Shown here: piece after piece, positions 24,301 through 35,200 of the stretch
Layout of the letters: each line of letters starts with the position of its first letter
Position numbering within the stretch: the stretch's first letter is position 1
NCBI GenBank assembly: GCA_039707655.1
Contig: CM077665.1
Span: 306,404,486-306,468,485 of the forward strand
Source of the DNA: Elymus sibiricus
Taxonomy: Eukaryota > Streptophyta > Magnoliopsida > Poales > Poaceae
Direction: 5' to 3'
DNA: 64,000 nucleotides
Made by a program: the position numbers and the translations under genes
Notes under the pieces: generated by a model
Databases searched by the model: none
The model's input: the letters and a program-made list of their open reading frames with translations, nothing else
What the model was told of the DNA's origin: nothing

Positions 24301-26110
24301 TTCAACTTGGTCATGCATCATCTTGTTTGCGCATTGCACCTTGCTTGTATGTTTATTTGGTGCTGTTTCTCTTTGGGTAGACGCGAGTGTCGAGCCTGAG
24401 TACGAGGATCCCGGAGAGTACAACTATGAGGACCCAACTCTTTGCCCCTCTGAAGACCCAACAGGCAAGATGATCATACCCGGATCCCGACACTATTTTT
24501 GCTATGCTAGATGTCTCGCTTCTACCGTTATGTTTCGTTACCTACCACTTGAACTGTCAGCCTCCTAAATTGCCATGAAAGCCTCTAACCCCTCCACTAC
24601 CTAGCAAACATTGATTGGCTACGTTAGCGCTGCTTAGCCCTTATCTTATAGCGTTGCTAGTTGCAGGTGCAAGGATATTTGGAGATATCACCTTATTTAT
24701 TGTTATTTAAATTAATGCACATATATATCTAGCAACAGTGGAAGGCGTGGACTTTTGCCCGGTGATTTGTTCCGCTTTTGCCGCACTAGTTCCGAGTACC
24801 GGTGTTATATTCCATATTTTGTGCTCCTAACATGCTCGGGGTTGTTATGGGGACCCCCTTGACCATTCGTTTTAGATTAAAACTTGTCTGGCAAGATCCA
24901 ACTTTGGTACTACATTTGCTAACCAACTTAATAAAATTGCATAGGGCATAGCTACCCCGTGGATAATTAATCAACCCCTCGGGCCAGTGCTCCTCATGAG
25001 TGTTGGTCCAAACTAGAGCACTGTGCGGGGCCAACCCGGGGCAACTCGGGAGATGTCTATCAGGCCCTGTACACTAGCTTATCCGGTCGTGTCCTGAGAA
25101 CGAGATACGCGGCTCCTATCGGGTTCGTCGGCATGTCAGGCGGTCTTGCTGGACTTGTTTTACCTTTCTCGAATGTCTTGCGCGAGGAATTCCGATAATA
25201 CTTCGGGCTATCTCGAGGTTGTGGTTTTCCAATGGAATTGCCTAGGAAATCACGGGATTCGTGGTCGAGGTTATTCCCACGGCGTGTGGTTAGTTTGTGA
25301 TGGATGAGTTGGAGCACCCCTGCAGGGTTAAATCTTTCGGAAAGCCGTGCCCGCGGTTACGTGGCAACTTCGAAATTTGTTTAACACCCGGTTATAGTTA
25401 ACTTGAAGTAAACTCAAATAAAATACACCAACCGTGTGCGTAACCGTGACTGTCTCTGCTCGTGAACATGAACCGAGAGAGAACACGGTGAGGTTATGAT
25501 TAACGAAGTAGGTGTTCAGGATCACTTAGTGATCATGCTAGTTCACGTTCGTCTTACGTAGGCCACCATATTTACATTCATGTTCTCGTAAGTTAGCCAC
25601 CAAATACATGCTTAGCGCTTGATGCAGCCTCACCACTTAACCAATTCCTCACCTAATGGCTTACATAGTTTCGATACCCGGGTTATGAGATTGCTGAGTC
25701 CCTGTGGCTCACAGATTACAACAATACAGGTGCAGGTGTTGACGAGTACATGCCAGATGATGCGACTCAGCTCCAGTGGGAGTACGATGAAGAAAGTAGG
25801 CGTATGTACGTTACGTATCCTGATGAGTAGGGGAGCTTCGTGGTGGTGATCCTGGGATAGCAAGGCGGTTTATCATTGCTTCTTTTATCGTTTGATTTCG
25901 TCCGTAGCCGGACCCTGTCTTCTGGATGATGTATGAATAATTTGTGTGAACTTGTAAGATAGCTTGTGGAGAGTGTAAGCCAACTCATATACTCATCTCT
26001 TCCTACATGTATGCAATGTTTACTGTACTTGCAAAACGACTAGATGTGCTTCTATCCCCGTCGAGGCCCTCGTGCCTTAATAGGGATAGGACCGCATCTT
26101 GGGCGTTACA
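21315..26110 (+). mobile_element. Solo LTR of Sukkula type, 4.8 kb
   Basis: It begins TGTAACAGCCC and ends GGGCGTTACA (short inverted ends TGTAAC/GTTACA), flanked by CTACA (21310-21314) and CTACG (26111-26115), a 5-bp duplication with one CpG-type change. No second LTR copy, primer site, polypurine tract or gag/pol is present, so it is a single LTR. The length and the terminal word CGCATCTTGGGCGT agree with what I remember of the Sukkula LARD family of Triticeae, whose LTRs are unusually long. A GC-rich promoter-like zone lies at 21900-22600. Confidence 0.7.
22627..22699 (+). repeat. tRNA-like module with perfect pol III boxes inside the solo LTR
   Basis: Box A TAGCCCAGTGG (22634-22644) and box B GGTTCGAATCC (22678-22688) match the internal pol III promoter consensus with tRNA-like spacing of 33 bases. 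A T-arm-like hairpin surrounds box B. The acceptor arm pairs poorly (GGCC with GGCC only), so this is not a normal tRNA gene. It may be a tRNA relic or the head of a SINE. The following bases are T-rich (TCCTTTTATTT). Confidence 0.5.
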
Positions 26111-27120
26111 CTACGGGTCTGTAGGCAGTAGCTAGATGGCTTCCTCTCTCTCTATCTTATGATTCTCAATACAATGGTCTCTTGGAGATCTATTTGATGT
26201 AAACTTTTGCGGTGTGTTTGTTGGGATCCGATGAATTTTGAGTTCATGATCAGTTTCTATCCATGAATATTATTTGAGTCTTCTTTGATCTCTTATATGC
26301 ATGATTACTTATAGCCTCGTATTTCTTCTTCGAATCTTTGGTTTAGTTAGGCCAACTAGATCGATTTTTCTTGCCATGGGAAGAGGTGCTTTGTGATGGG
26401 TTCGATCTTGCATTGTCTTTTCCCAGTGACAGAAGGGGCAGCCAGGCACGCATGTACTGTTGCTATTAAGGATATCAAGAGGGGGTCTATTCCTACATGA
26501 ATAGATCTTGTCTACATCATGTCATCGTTCTTATTGCATTACTCCGTTTTTCCATGAGTAATAGCGGTAGATGCAGGCAGGAGTCGGTCTACTTATCTTG
26601 GACGTGATGCCTATATAATGATCATCGCCTTGGATATCGTCATGACTATTCGATTTTCTATCAATTGCCCAACTGTAAGTTGTTCACCCACCGTGCGCTA
26701 TACTCATGAGAGAAGCCACTAGTGAACCCTACGGCCCCCGGGTCTACTTTTCCAACATATTGCTTTCAGATCTATCTTTTTGCATCTTTGTTTTCAGATG
26801 TACAAAACCAAAAACCCAAAAACATATTGCTGCATATTTTATTTGCCTTTTCTATTTTGTGTTCTTGAGAGATCTATCTCTCCTATCTATCACTACCTAA
26901 TCTATCTTTTTACTGTAGAGAGATTGACAACCTCTCTTTCACGTCGGGTTGCAAGTATTTGTTGTTTGTGTGCAGGTGCAGGTGCTGCTTATTGGGCGGT
27001 GGTGATCCTCCTACTGGTTCGATAACCTTGGTTTTATAACTGAGGGAAATACTTACCGTCGCTGTGCTGCATCATCCCTTCCTCTTTGGGGAAATACCGA
27101 CGCAGTCTCAAGCCACATCA

Positions 27121-29618
27121 GAAATCATACATACTGATGTGTGCGGTCCGATGAGTATTGAGGCGTGTGGTGGATATCGTTATTTTCTCACCTTCACCGA
27201 TGACCTAAGTAGATATGGGTATATTTACTTAATGAAACATAAGTCTGAAACTTTTGAAAAGTTCAAGCAATTTCAGAGTGGAGTTGAGAATCATCGTAAC
27301 AAGAAGATTAAATTCCTACGATCTGATCAAGGAGGAGAATAACTGAGTTATGAGTTTGGCAATCACTTAAGACAATGTGGAATTGTTTCACAGTTGACGC
27401 CACCTGGAACACCACAGCGTAATGGTGTGTCTGAACGTCATAATCGAACCTTATTGGATATGGTGCGGTCTATGATGTCTCTGCCGATCTGCCACTATCG
27501 TTTTGGGGTTATGCGTTAGAGACAGCTGCATTCACTTTAAATAGGGCACCATCTAAATCCGTTGAGACGACGCCGTATGAACTGTGGTTTGGCAAGAAAC
27601 CAAAGTTGTCATTTCTTAAAGTTTGGGGATGCGATGCTTATGTCAAAAAGCTTCAGCCGGAAAAGCTGGAACCCAAAGCGGAGAAATGCATCTTCATAGG
27701 ATACCCAAAGGAGACGGTTGGGTACACCATCTATCTCAGATCCGAAGGCAAAGTGTTTGTCGCTAAGAACGGGTCATTTCTCGAGAAAGAGTTTCTCTCG
27801 AAAGAATTGAGTGGGAGGAAGATAGAACTTGATGAGGTTGTTGAACCTTCACTTCAACCAGAGAGTAGCGTAGCGCAGAAAGATGTTTCTGTGAAGCCTA
27901 CATCAGTTGAAGAGGAAGCTAATGATAGTGATCATGAAGCTTCGGATCAAGTTAATATCAAACCTCGTAGGTCGACAAGGGAACGTACTGCTCCTGAATG
28001 GTACGGTAATCCTGTCTTAGAGGTCATGTTGTTGGACAACGATGAACCTACGAGCTATGGAGAAGCGATGGTGGGCCCGGATTCCGACAAATGGTTAGAG
28101 GCCATGAAATCCGAGATAGGATCCATGTATGAAAACAAAGTGTGGACTTTGGAAGTATTACCTCAAGGGCGAAAGGCCATTCAGAATAAATGGATCTTTA
28201 AGAGGAAGACGGATGCGGACGGTAATGTCACCGTCTATAAAGCTCGACTTGTGGAAAAGGGTTTTTCACAAGTTCAAGGAATTGACTACGATGACACTTT
28301 CTCTCCCGTAGTGATGCTTAAGTCCGTCTGAATCATGTTAGCAATAGCTGCATTTTTCGATTATGAAATTTGGAAGATGGATGTCAAAACAACGTTCCTC
28401 AAGGGTTTCCTTGAGGAAGAGTTGTATATGATGCAACCGGAAGGTTTTGTCGATCCAGAGAATGCTGACAAAGTTTGCAAGCTCCAGCGATCCATTTATG
28501 GACTGGTGTAGGCGTCTCGGAGTTGGAATAAGCGCTTTGATGAGGTGATCAAAGCGTTTGGGTTTATACAAGTTTACGGAGAAGCTTGTATTTACAAGAA
28601 AGTGAGTGGGAGCTCTATAGTGTTTCTAATATTATATGTGGATGACATATTATTGATTGGAAACAATATAGAATTTTTGGAAAGCGTGAAGGAATATTTG
28701 AATAAGAGTTTTTCAATGAAGGACCTAGGAGAAGCTGCTTTTATATTAGGCATCAAGATCTATAGAGATAGATCAAGACGCTTAATAGGACTTTCACAGA
28801 GCACATACCTTGATAAAGTTTTGAAGAAGTTCAAAATGGATCAGTCCAAGAAAGGGTTCTTGCCTGTGTTACAAGGTGTAAAGTTGAGTAAGACTCAATG
28901 CCCAGTGACTGCAGAGGATAGAGAAAAGATGAGTGTCATCCCCTATGCTTCTGCGATAGGCTCTATCATGTATGCAATGCTGTGCACAAGACCAGACGTC
29001 AGCCTTGCCATAAGTATGGCCAGAAGGTTTCAAAGTAATCCATGAGTGGATCACTGGACAGCGGTCAAGAATATCCTAAAGTACCTGAAAAGGACTAAGG
29101 AAATGTTTCTCGTTTATGGAGGTGATCAAGAGCTCGTCGTAAAGGGTTACATCGATGCAAGCTTTGACACTGATCCGGATGACTCTAAGTCTCAAACCGG
29201 ATACGTATTTATTCTCAATGGAGGAGCGGTAAGCTGGTGCAGTTCCAAGCAAAGCGTGGTAGCTGATTCTACATGCGAAGCGGAGTACATAGCTACCTCG
29301 GAGGCGGCAAAGGAAGGTGTCTGGATGAAGCAGTTCATGACGGATCTTGGAGTTGTGCCCAGTACACTGGACCCAATGACTCTGTTCTGTGACAACACTG
29401 GTGCCATTGCTCTAGCCAAGGAACCAAGGTTTCACAAGAGGACCAAACACATAAAGCGACGCTTCAATTCCATCCGCGATTACATCGAGGGAGGAGACAT
29501 AAGTATTTGCAAAGTACACACGGATATGAATGTTGCAGATCCGCTGACTAAACCTCTTCCACGAGGGAAACATGATCAACACCAGAACTGTATGGGTGTT
29601 AGATTCATTACAATGTAA
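27121..29618 (+). pseudogene. Broken integrase-RT-RNase H of Angela copy 2
   Basis: Integrase resumes at IIHTDVCGPMSIEACGGYRYF and carries SDQGGE and NGVSERHNRTL. It is broken by TAA at 27340-27342 and a frameshift near 27480. The linker and RT start are open at 27606-28331 (PDSDKWLEAMKSEIGSMYEN, KARLVEKGFSQVQG). Stops follow at 28329-28331 (TGA), 28507-28509 (TAG) and 29043-29045 (TGA). RT keeps YVDDILLIGN near 28635. RNase H is open at 29046-29618 with YIDASFDTDPDD, CEAEYIA, CDNTGAIALAKEP and the usual end. It is far better preserved than copy 1, yet still inactive. Confidence 0.88.
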
Positions 29619-29669
29619 AATCACATAGTGATGTGAGCTAGATTATTGACTCTAGTGCAAGTGGGAGAC

Positions 29670-31449
29670 TGTTGGAAATATGCCCTAGAGGCAATAATAA
29701 AATGGTTATTATTATATTCCTTATTCATGATAAATGTTTATTATCCATGCTATAATTGTATTAATTGGAAACTCAAATACATGTGTGGGTACATAGACAA
29801 CAATGTGTCCCTAGTAAGCCTCTAATGGACTAGCTCGTTAATCAAAGATGGTTGTGGTTTCCTGGCCATGGACAAGAGTTGTCATTTGATGATGGGATCA
29901 CATCATTAGGGGAATGATGTGATGGACAAGACCCAAACTATGAACGTAGCATATGATCGTGTCAGTTTATTGCTATTGTTTTCTGCATGTCAAGTATGTG
30001 TTCCTATGACCATGAGATCATGTAACTCACTGACACCGGAGGAGTGCCTTGTGTGTATCAAATGTCACAACGTAACTGGGTGACTATAAAGATGCTCTAC
30101 AGGTATCTCCGAGGGTGTCTGTTGAGTTGACATGGATCAAGACTGAGATTTGTTGTTCCGTGTGACGGAGAGGTATCTCAGGGCCCACTCGGTAATACAA
30201 CATCACAATGAGCCTTGCCAGCAAAGTGACTAAAGTGTTAGCCACGGGATCTTGTATTATGGAACGAGTAAAGAGACTTGCCGGTAACGAGATTGAACTA
30301 GGTATGGAGATACCGACGATCGAATCTCGGGCAAGTAACATACTGATAAACAAAGGGAACAGCGTACGGGAATAACTGAATCCTTGACATAGAGGTTCAA
30401 CCGATAAAGATCTTCATAGAATATGTAGGAACCAATATGGGCATCCAGGTCCCACTATTGGTTATTGACCGTAGAGGTGTCTCGGTCATGTCTACATAGT
30501 TCTCGAACCCGCAGGGTCTGCACACTTAACGTTCGGTGACATTTCGGTATTATTGGGTTATGTATGTTGGTGACCGAAGGTTGTTCGGAGTCCCGGATGA
30601 GATCCCGGACGTCACGAGGAGCTCCGGAATGGTCCGGAGGTAAAGATTGATATATAGGAAGTTGATGTTCGGGCACCGGAATGGTTTCGGAGTTTGCCCG
30701 GGTTTTGACGGGAGTGCCGGAAGGGTTCCGGAGGTCCACCGGGTGGGTCCATCTGCCCCGGAGGGCCCCATGGGCTGTGAGAGGGGGGCGCACCAGCCCC
30801 TAGTGGGCTGGCCGCCCCTCGCACAAGGTCCCATGCGGCCGAAGGGCTGAGGGGAGCCCTAGGAGGGGCGGCCGCCACTTGCCTTGGGGTCCAAGGCATC
30901 CCCCTTGGCCGGCGGCTCCCCATCTAGGCCGCCGCCCCTAGGGGTGGGAACCCTAGGGCGTCGGCCCCCTCTCCCTCTCCCCCTATATATAGTGGGGGAT
31001 TGGGAGGGCTGCCACACCTTAAGCCATGACGCAGCCCTCCCTCTCCCCTAGATCGTCTCTCCTCTAGTTTGACTCAGTGTTACTTAGCGAAGCTCTGCCG
31101 GATTAGCTCCACCGCCACCGCTGCCACGCCGTCGTGCTGCCGGAGAACCCATCTACCTATCCGCCCTCGCTTGCTGGATCAAGGAGGCGGAGATCATCAT
31201 CGAGCTGTATGTGTGCTGAACACGGAGGTGCCGTTCGTTCGGCGCTAGATCGTGATTGGATCGCGGGACGGCTTGCGATATGGATCGCGAAGACGTTCGA
31301 CTACATCAACCGCGTTTCTTAACACTTCCCGCTTAGCGATCTACAAGGGTATGTGGATCCGATCTCTCCTCTCGTAGATGTTCATCACCATGGATAGATC
31401 TTGTATGTGCGTAGGAAAATTTTTGTTTCCCATGCAACGTTCCCCAACA
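29670..31449 (+). repeat. 3' LTR of Angela copy 2
   Basis: 1780 bp, TGTTGGAAAT...CCCCAACA, preceded by the polypurine tract AAGTGGGAGA. The central GC-rich part (30700-30980) differs strongly from the LTRs of copy 1, so this copy belongs to a different subfamily. Confidence 0.9.
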
Positions 31450-32500
31450 GGCTCGCCTGCAAGGTCTCTGGCGGTCGGGCGTGTGCAGTTCGTAGGTCCT
31501 GCTCGAGATGTTTGTTGCGCCGTCGGTGGCAGTTGGTTGTCGCCCGTGTTGTAGTCCATTCGGTGGTTTGTTCCCCGGCGGCAACGATGGTCGTGAGATG
31601 CGGTTCATTTGTGCCTCCGGATCGCCACCGGTCGCCGGATCCCGACACCTACCAACCGAGTCCATCGCTCCCCTCTCCTTCAGTGCCCAGGGGTGATTAG
31701 ATTAGGCCGCTGGGAACTCTGCTTCACCCCCCAGACTTGCGTGCATCAACGACGACAGCCCGAGGATAAAGATGCCGGCAGCGTGGCATGCACCCTGGCG
31801 TGCAACTCGTCTCGGCTCAGACTGGAGCTCGGTATGCCGTGGGTTGTAGTCTGATCGCGTGGGTGCACCAACCAGCGTGCTCTCCCATGCTTCCACTCAA
31901 CGGCAGTTGGAGGCGCACCAGCAGTGGCCACCAGCATGCTCTCCCGTCCTCCTACAACATCCTCCCTCGGTCGTCGGTGCCTTGGATTCCATCCCCCATT
32001 TTTCATGTGCAGCTCGGCGACGCGCCATGTGCAGTTTGCTCCTAGTCACCGCGTGTGTATGCAGTACGACTTGTGCGTCCGTGGCGCGTCCATGAAGTAG
32101 AACAACAGGGGTGTTCAACAGGGGCGTTCGACGGTGAGCTTATCCTGGCCGACGGCAAGTACAAATGTCGTTTACCCACGTGGGTGAAGTTCGCCCCGGT
32201 TCTCGAAGGGGTTCGGTTGCCCCGGTGTTGCAGTGCGCGTGGAGGTTTTCTTCTCCTCGGGAGCCTGTTGTGGGCGTGCATCTCGCGAGGGTACTACAAA
32301 AAAGAAAGAATTTTTTTTGAAGTTTCACTTTGTTCTTGAATGTGTGAGAAAAAAATGTAAATATGTATATATAATAGATGCAGTCCGTTGATGCATTGGT
32401 TGCGGCTCGCGCGTGTATTTTACTTTTTAGGTCTGTTTTCTAAAAAGAATGTTGAAAGCATGATGTTTCACTGTTAAAACCATGGTGGTTTGCTTTGTAA
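31450..32500. other. Unassigned DNA right of Angela copy 2
   Basis: GC-rich up to about 32300, then AT-rich. Several overlapping short frames exist on both strands without a recognisable domain, start context or splice pattern. I see no supportable gene. Confidence 0.4.
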
Positions 32501-33817
32501 AAAATGGACTGTGTGGTCTAGACGACTTAAAAAAGTCAGAGAGTGACAGACACTGCATGCAGTTTGTTTCGATTTGAGGCGCAGTTCACTTCCTTCGAGG
32601 CGAACATCACTCATTTCTGTGCGCGCGTCATGTGTTTGATAAAGAAAACATCGGAACTTGCAGTGCACTTTGTCGCCGCGTGTGGTTCACTACACTCGGC
32701 CTGGCAGTTGAGATGAAACTGTAAACGAAATCGCACAAAAAATGTTAGAGAAAACAACAAAAAGAATAACGCGGTTTACTTTTTGATAGTTTTGAGGTTT
32801 ACTTGCCCTCGTCTCTTCAGTCCACTCGTTCATAAAAATGGTCCACTCTTGTTCGTAAAAAATGTTAGAAAAAGGGACAAAAAATCTCATGCAATTCGTT
32901 TTCCCGTCCGATGCAGTGTTGTTTTTAGTCTGAAGCAGTGCGCTCTTCTGTCTTATGCGGTTCACGCGTCGATTTTGGTGTCGCGAAAAACAGAGTGTCC
33001 GCATTTCTGTAATTTCAAAACTGCTCTTAAACCGTACGGAATTAGAGGGAGTTGTTCTACATGAAAAAGTTGCGCCTCGTCGATATCTTTCCAACGTCGT
33101 ATCATTTGCATCGTTCTGACGAGCGGTTTGGAAAAATTTAAGAAAATACCCTCGCTGCCACTCGTAGGCAGCCGCACCGTGTTCAAAATTCATTTAAAAC
33201 TATGAGGAATCTTAACAAATGCCCAACATATGAAAGTTGCGTCTATTCCACAACTTTCCAACGCCGTATCACACGCCTCGTTCCGACAAACGGTTAAAAC
33301 CCTTCAGCGAAAACCGTACCGAAAAAATAAAAAAAAATGAAAAACAGAATTCCGCGTTTGAGTAAATTTGAAACTGGTCTAAAATCGTAAAGAATTAGAG
33401 AGTGTAATCTACATGAAAAAGTTGCGCCTCGACGATATCTTTCCAACGCCGTATCATTTGATTCTTTCCGACAAGTGGTTTAGACAAAAAAACGCGAAAA
33501 TGCGCTCGCTATCACTCGTCGGGCGCCCACCGTTTTCGAAACTGCTCTTAAACCGTGAGGAATCTCGAAAAGTGTTCAACACGGCGAAGTTGCGCATTTT
33601 CCGTAGCTATCCAAAAGTATATTATACGCCTTGTTTTGACAAACAATTAAGAAACTGGAGCAAAAACGGTGTCAGAAAAATGCGTGCAGTTTTTCTGCTG
33701 ACTTTGTAGTGCTCATTTGATAGGCATGCACTGCACTTGCGTTAACCGTGCAGTTCAGAAGTGGTGTTAGAATAGTTATTCTGCATCCAATGTCAGAATA
33801 GACGGTATGTATATATA

Positions 33818-33864
<47 letters not shown>

Positions 33865-35200
33865 TCTGTCAACAATTCTGAACCTCCTCCAGAAGCTAAA
33901 AGAACTGCACTGCTAGCCAAAGTACACTGCAATGTGAGCAGAAAAACTGCATGTGTTTTTTCGGCACCGTTTTCGCTCCAGTTCTAAACGGTTTGTCGAA
34001 ATGAGGCATATAATATACCTTTGGATGGCTATAGAAAATGCTCAACTTTGCCATGTTGAACACTTTTCGAGATTCCTTGCGGTTTAAGAGCAGTTTCAAA
34101 AACGGTGGGCGTCCGACGAGTGGCAGCGAGCGTATTTTCGCATTTTTTTTCTAAACCGCTCATCAGAATGAACCAAACGATACGGCGTTGGAAAGATATC
34201 ATCGAGGCACAACTTTTTCATGTAGATTACTCTCTAATTCCTTATGGTTTAATAGTAATTTCAAATTTACTCAAAAACGGAATTCTGTTTTTCATTTTTT
34301 TTGATTTTTTGGGTATGGTTTTGGCTGCAGTTTTTAACCGTTTGTCGGAATGAGGCGTGTGATACGACGTTCAAAAGCTATGGAATAGGCGCAACTTTCA
34401 TATGTTGCATATTTGTTGAGATTCTCACAATTTTAAATGAATTTTGAAAACGGTGCGGCAGCCGACGAGTGGCAGCGAGCGTATTTTCGTGAATTTGTCT
34501 AAACCGTGGGTCGGAATGAAGCAAATGATATGACGTTGGAAAGATATCGACGAGACGCAACATTTTCATGTAGAGCACTCTCTCTAATCCCTTACGGTTT
34601 AAGGGCAATTTTGATTTTACCAAAATACGAACACTTTGTTTTTTCACGACACCAAATTGATGAAGTAAACTGCATCACATAGAAAACCGCACTGCGTTAG
34701 ACGGAAACCGCACTACATCAGGCAGCCAAGTGAACTTCATGGTTTCTTTTTGTTAGACGTAAATTTTCCAAGCATTTTATTAATGAGAGTGAACCGCAGA
34801 GGCGAAGGCAAGTGAACCACATCAAACACGAAACCGCACTGCGGTAGTGTTTGCATGCGGTATTCCTTTTATGCATTATTTTTAATTCTTTTTATAAAAC
34901 AATAGGACTGATGGGTCTATTCCAGTGAACTGCATTTGTTTTGCACTGTTTTCCTTGTGTCTGTTTCGAACTGCACGTGAAGAAAGTGGGTACTACATTT
35001 ATGGACTCATATTTACTTCACATTTTTTCGAGCTAGAAGGCGAGGCAATTTTGCACTGTGGAAGTTGACACCGTGAATCGCAATATGATTTTGTCCGAAC
35101 TACATTTTCTTGTTTTCTTATTTTTACAACCACCTCACCTGCGGTTTTGTTGTGGCGTCGTTTTTTTAGAGAGTGAACCGCCCAACTTTGTTAACAACGA
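32500..35200. repeat. Large imperfect palindrome (foldback-like) of tandem units around a TA microsatellite
   Basis: The left arm (best 32890-33790) reappears as reverse complement in the right arm (best 33880-34700), in the same order and, by eye, with high similarity. Weaker similarity extends outward on both sides (CAGTTCACTT, GAACTGCA-type words). Each arm holds four related units starting AAACCGTNAGGAAT: left 33029, 33197, 33382, 33550; right, on the minus strand, about 34600, 34435, 34250, 34084. The offsets are 168, 185, 168 and about 166, 185, 166. No transposase was recognised. Terminal repeats and a target duplication could not be fixed. Confidence 0.75.
33808..33861. repeat. TA dinucleotide microsatellite at the palindrome centre
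   Basis: Uninterrupted (TA)n of about 22 units with short flanking imperfect runs, lying between the two arms. Confidence 0.9.

Larger units (their letters stand above)
20779..27120 (+). repeat. 3' LTR of the plus-strand Athila-like element, split by a solo LTR
   Basis: The LTR (TGATATGTCTCGAACG ... AAGCCACATCA) occupies 20779-21314 and 26111-27120, 1546 bp once the insert is removed. It aligns with the minus-strand LTR at 41513-43070, for example in the words GTGTTTGTTGGGATCCGATG, CCAGTGACAGAAGGG and TTCGATAACCTTGG. The reading CCTAC|GGGTCT resumes exactly across the insertion. It ends cleanly in CA at 27120, where Angela copy 2 coding sequence begins. Confidence 0.8.
27121..31449 (+). mobile_element. 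3' half of a second Angela/WIS/BARE-type Copia element (Angela copy 2)
   Basis: It starts in mid-integrase exactly at the CA end of the Athila-like LTR and continues through RT, RNase H, polypurine tract and a full 3' LTR (29670-31449). The clean LTR/coding boundary suggests the Athila-like element inserted here, so the 5' half should lie left of the window. GAAAT at 27121-27125 would be one copy of that target duplication. Confidence 0.85.

Noticed and set aside
24290..24568. Secreted protein with a hydrophobic N-terminus (MLNTSTWSCIILFAHCTLLVCLFG)-like start, here shortened to its idea
   Set aside because: The hydrophobic part looks like the pyrimidine-rich end of an intron before an acceptor at about 24381, so a signal peptide is not supported.
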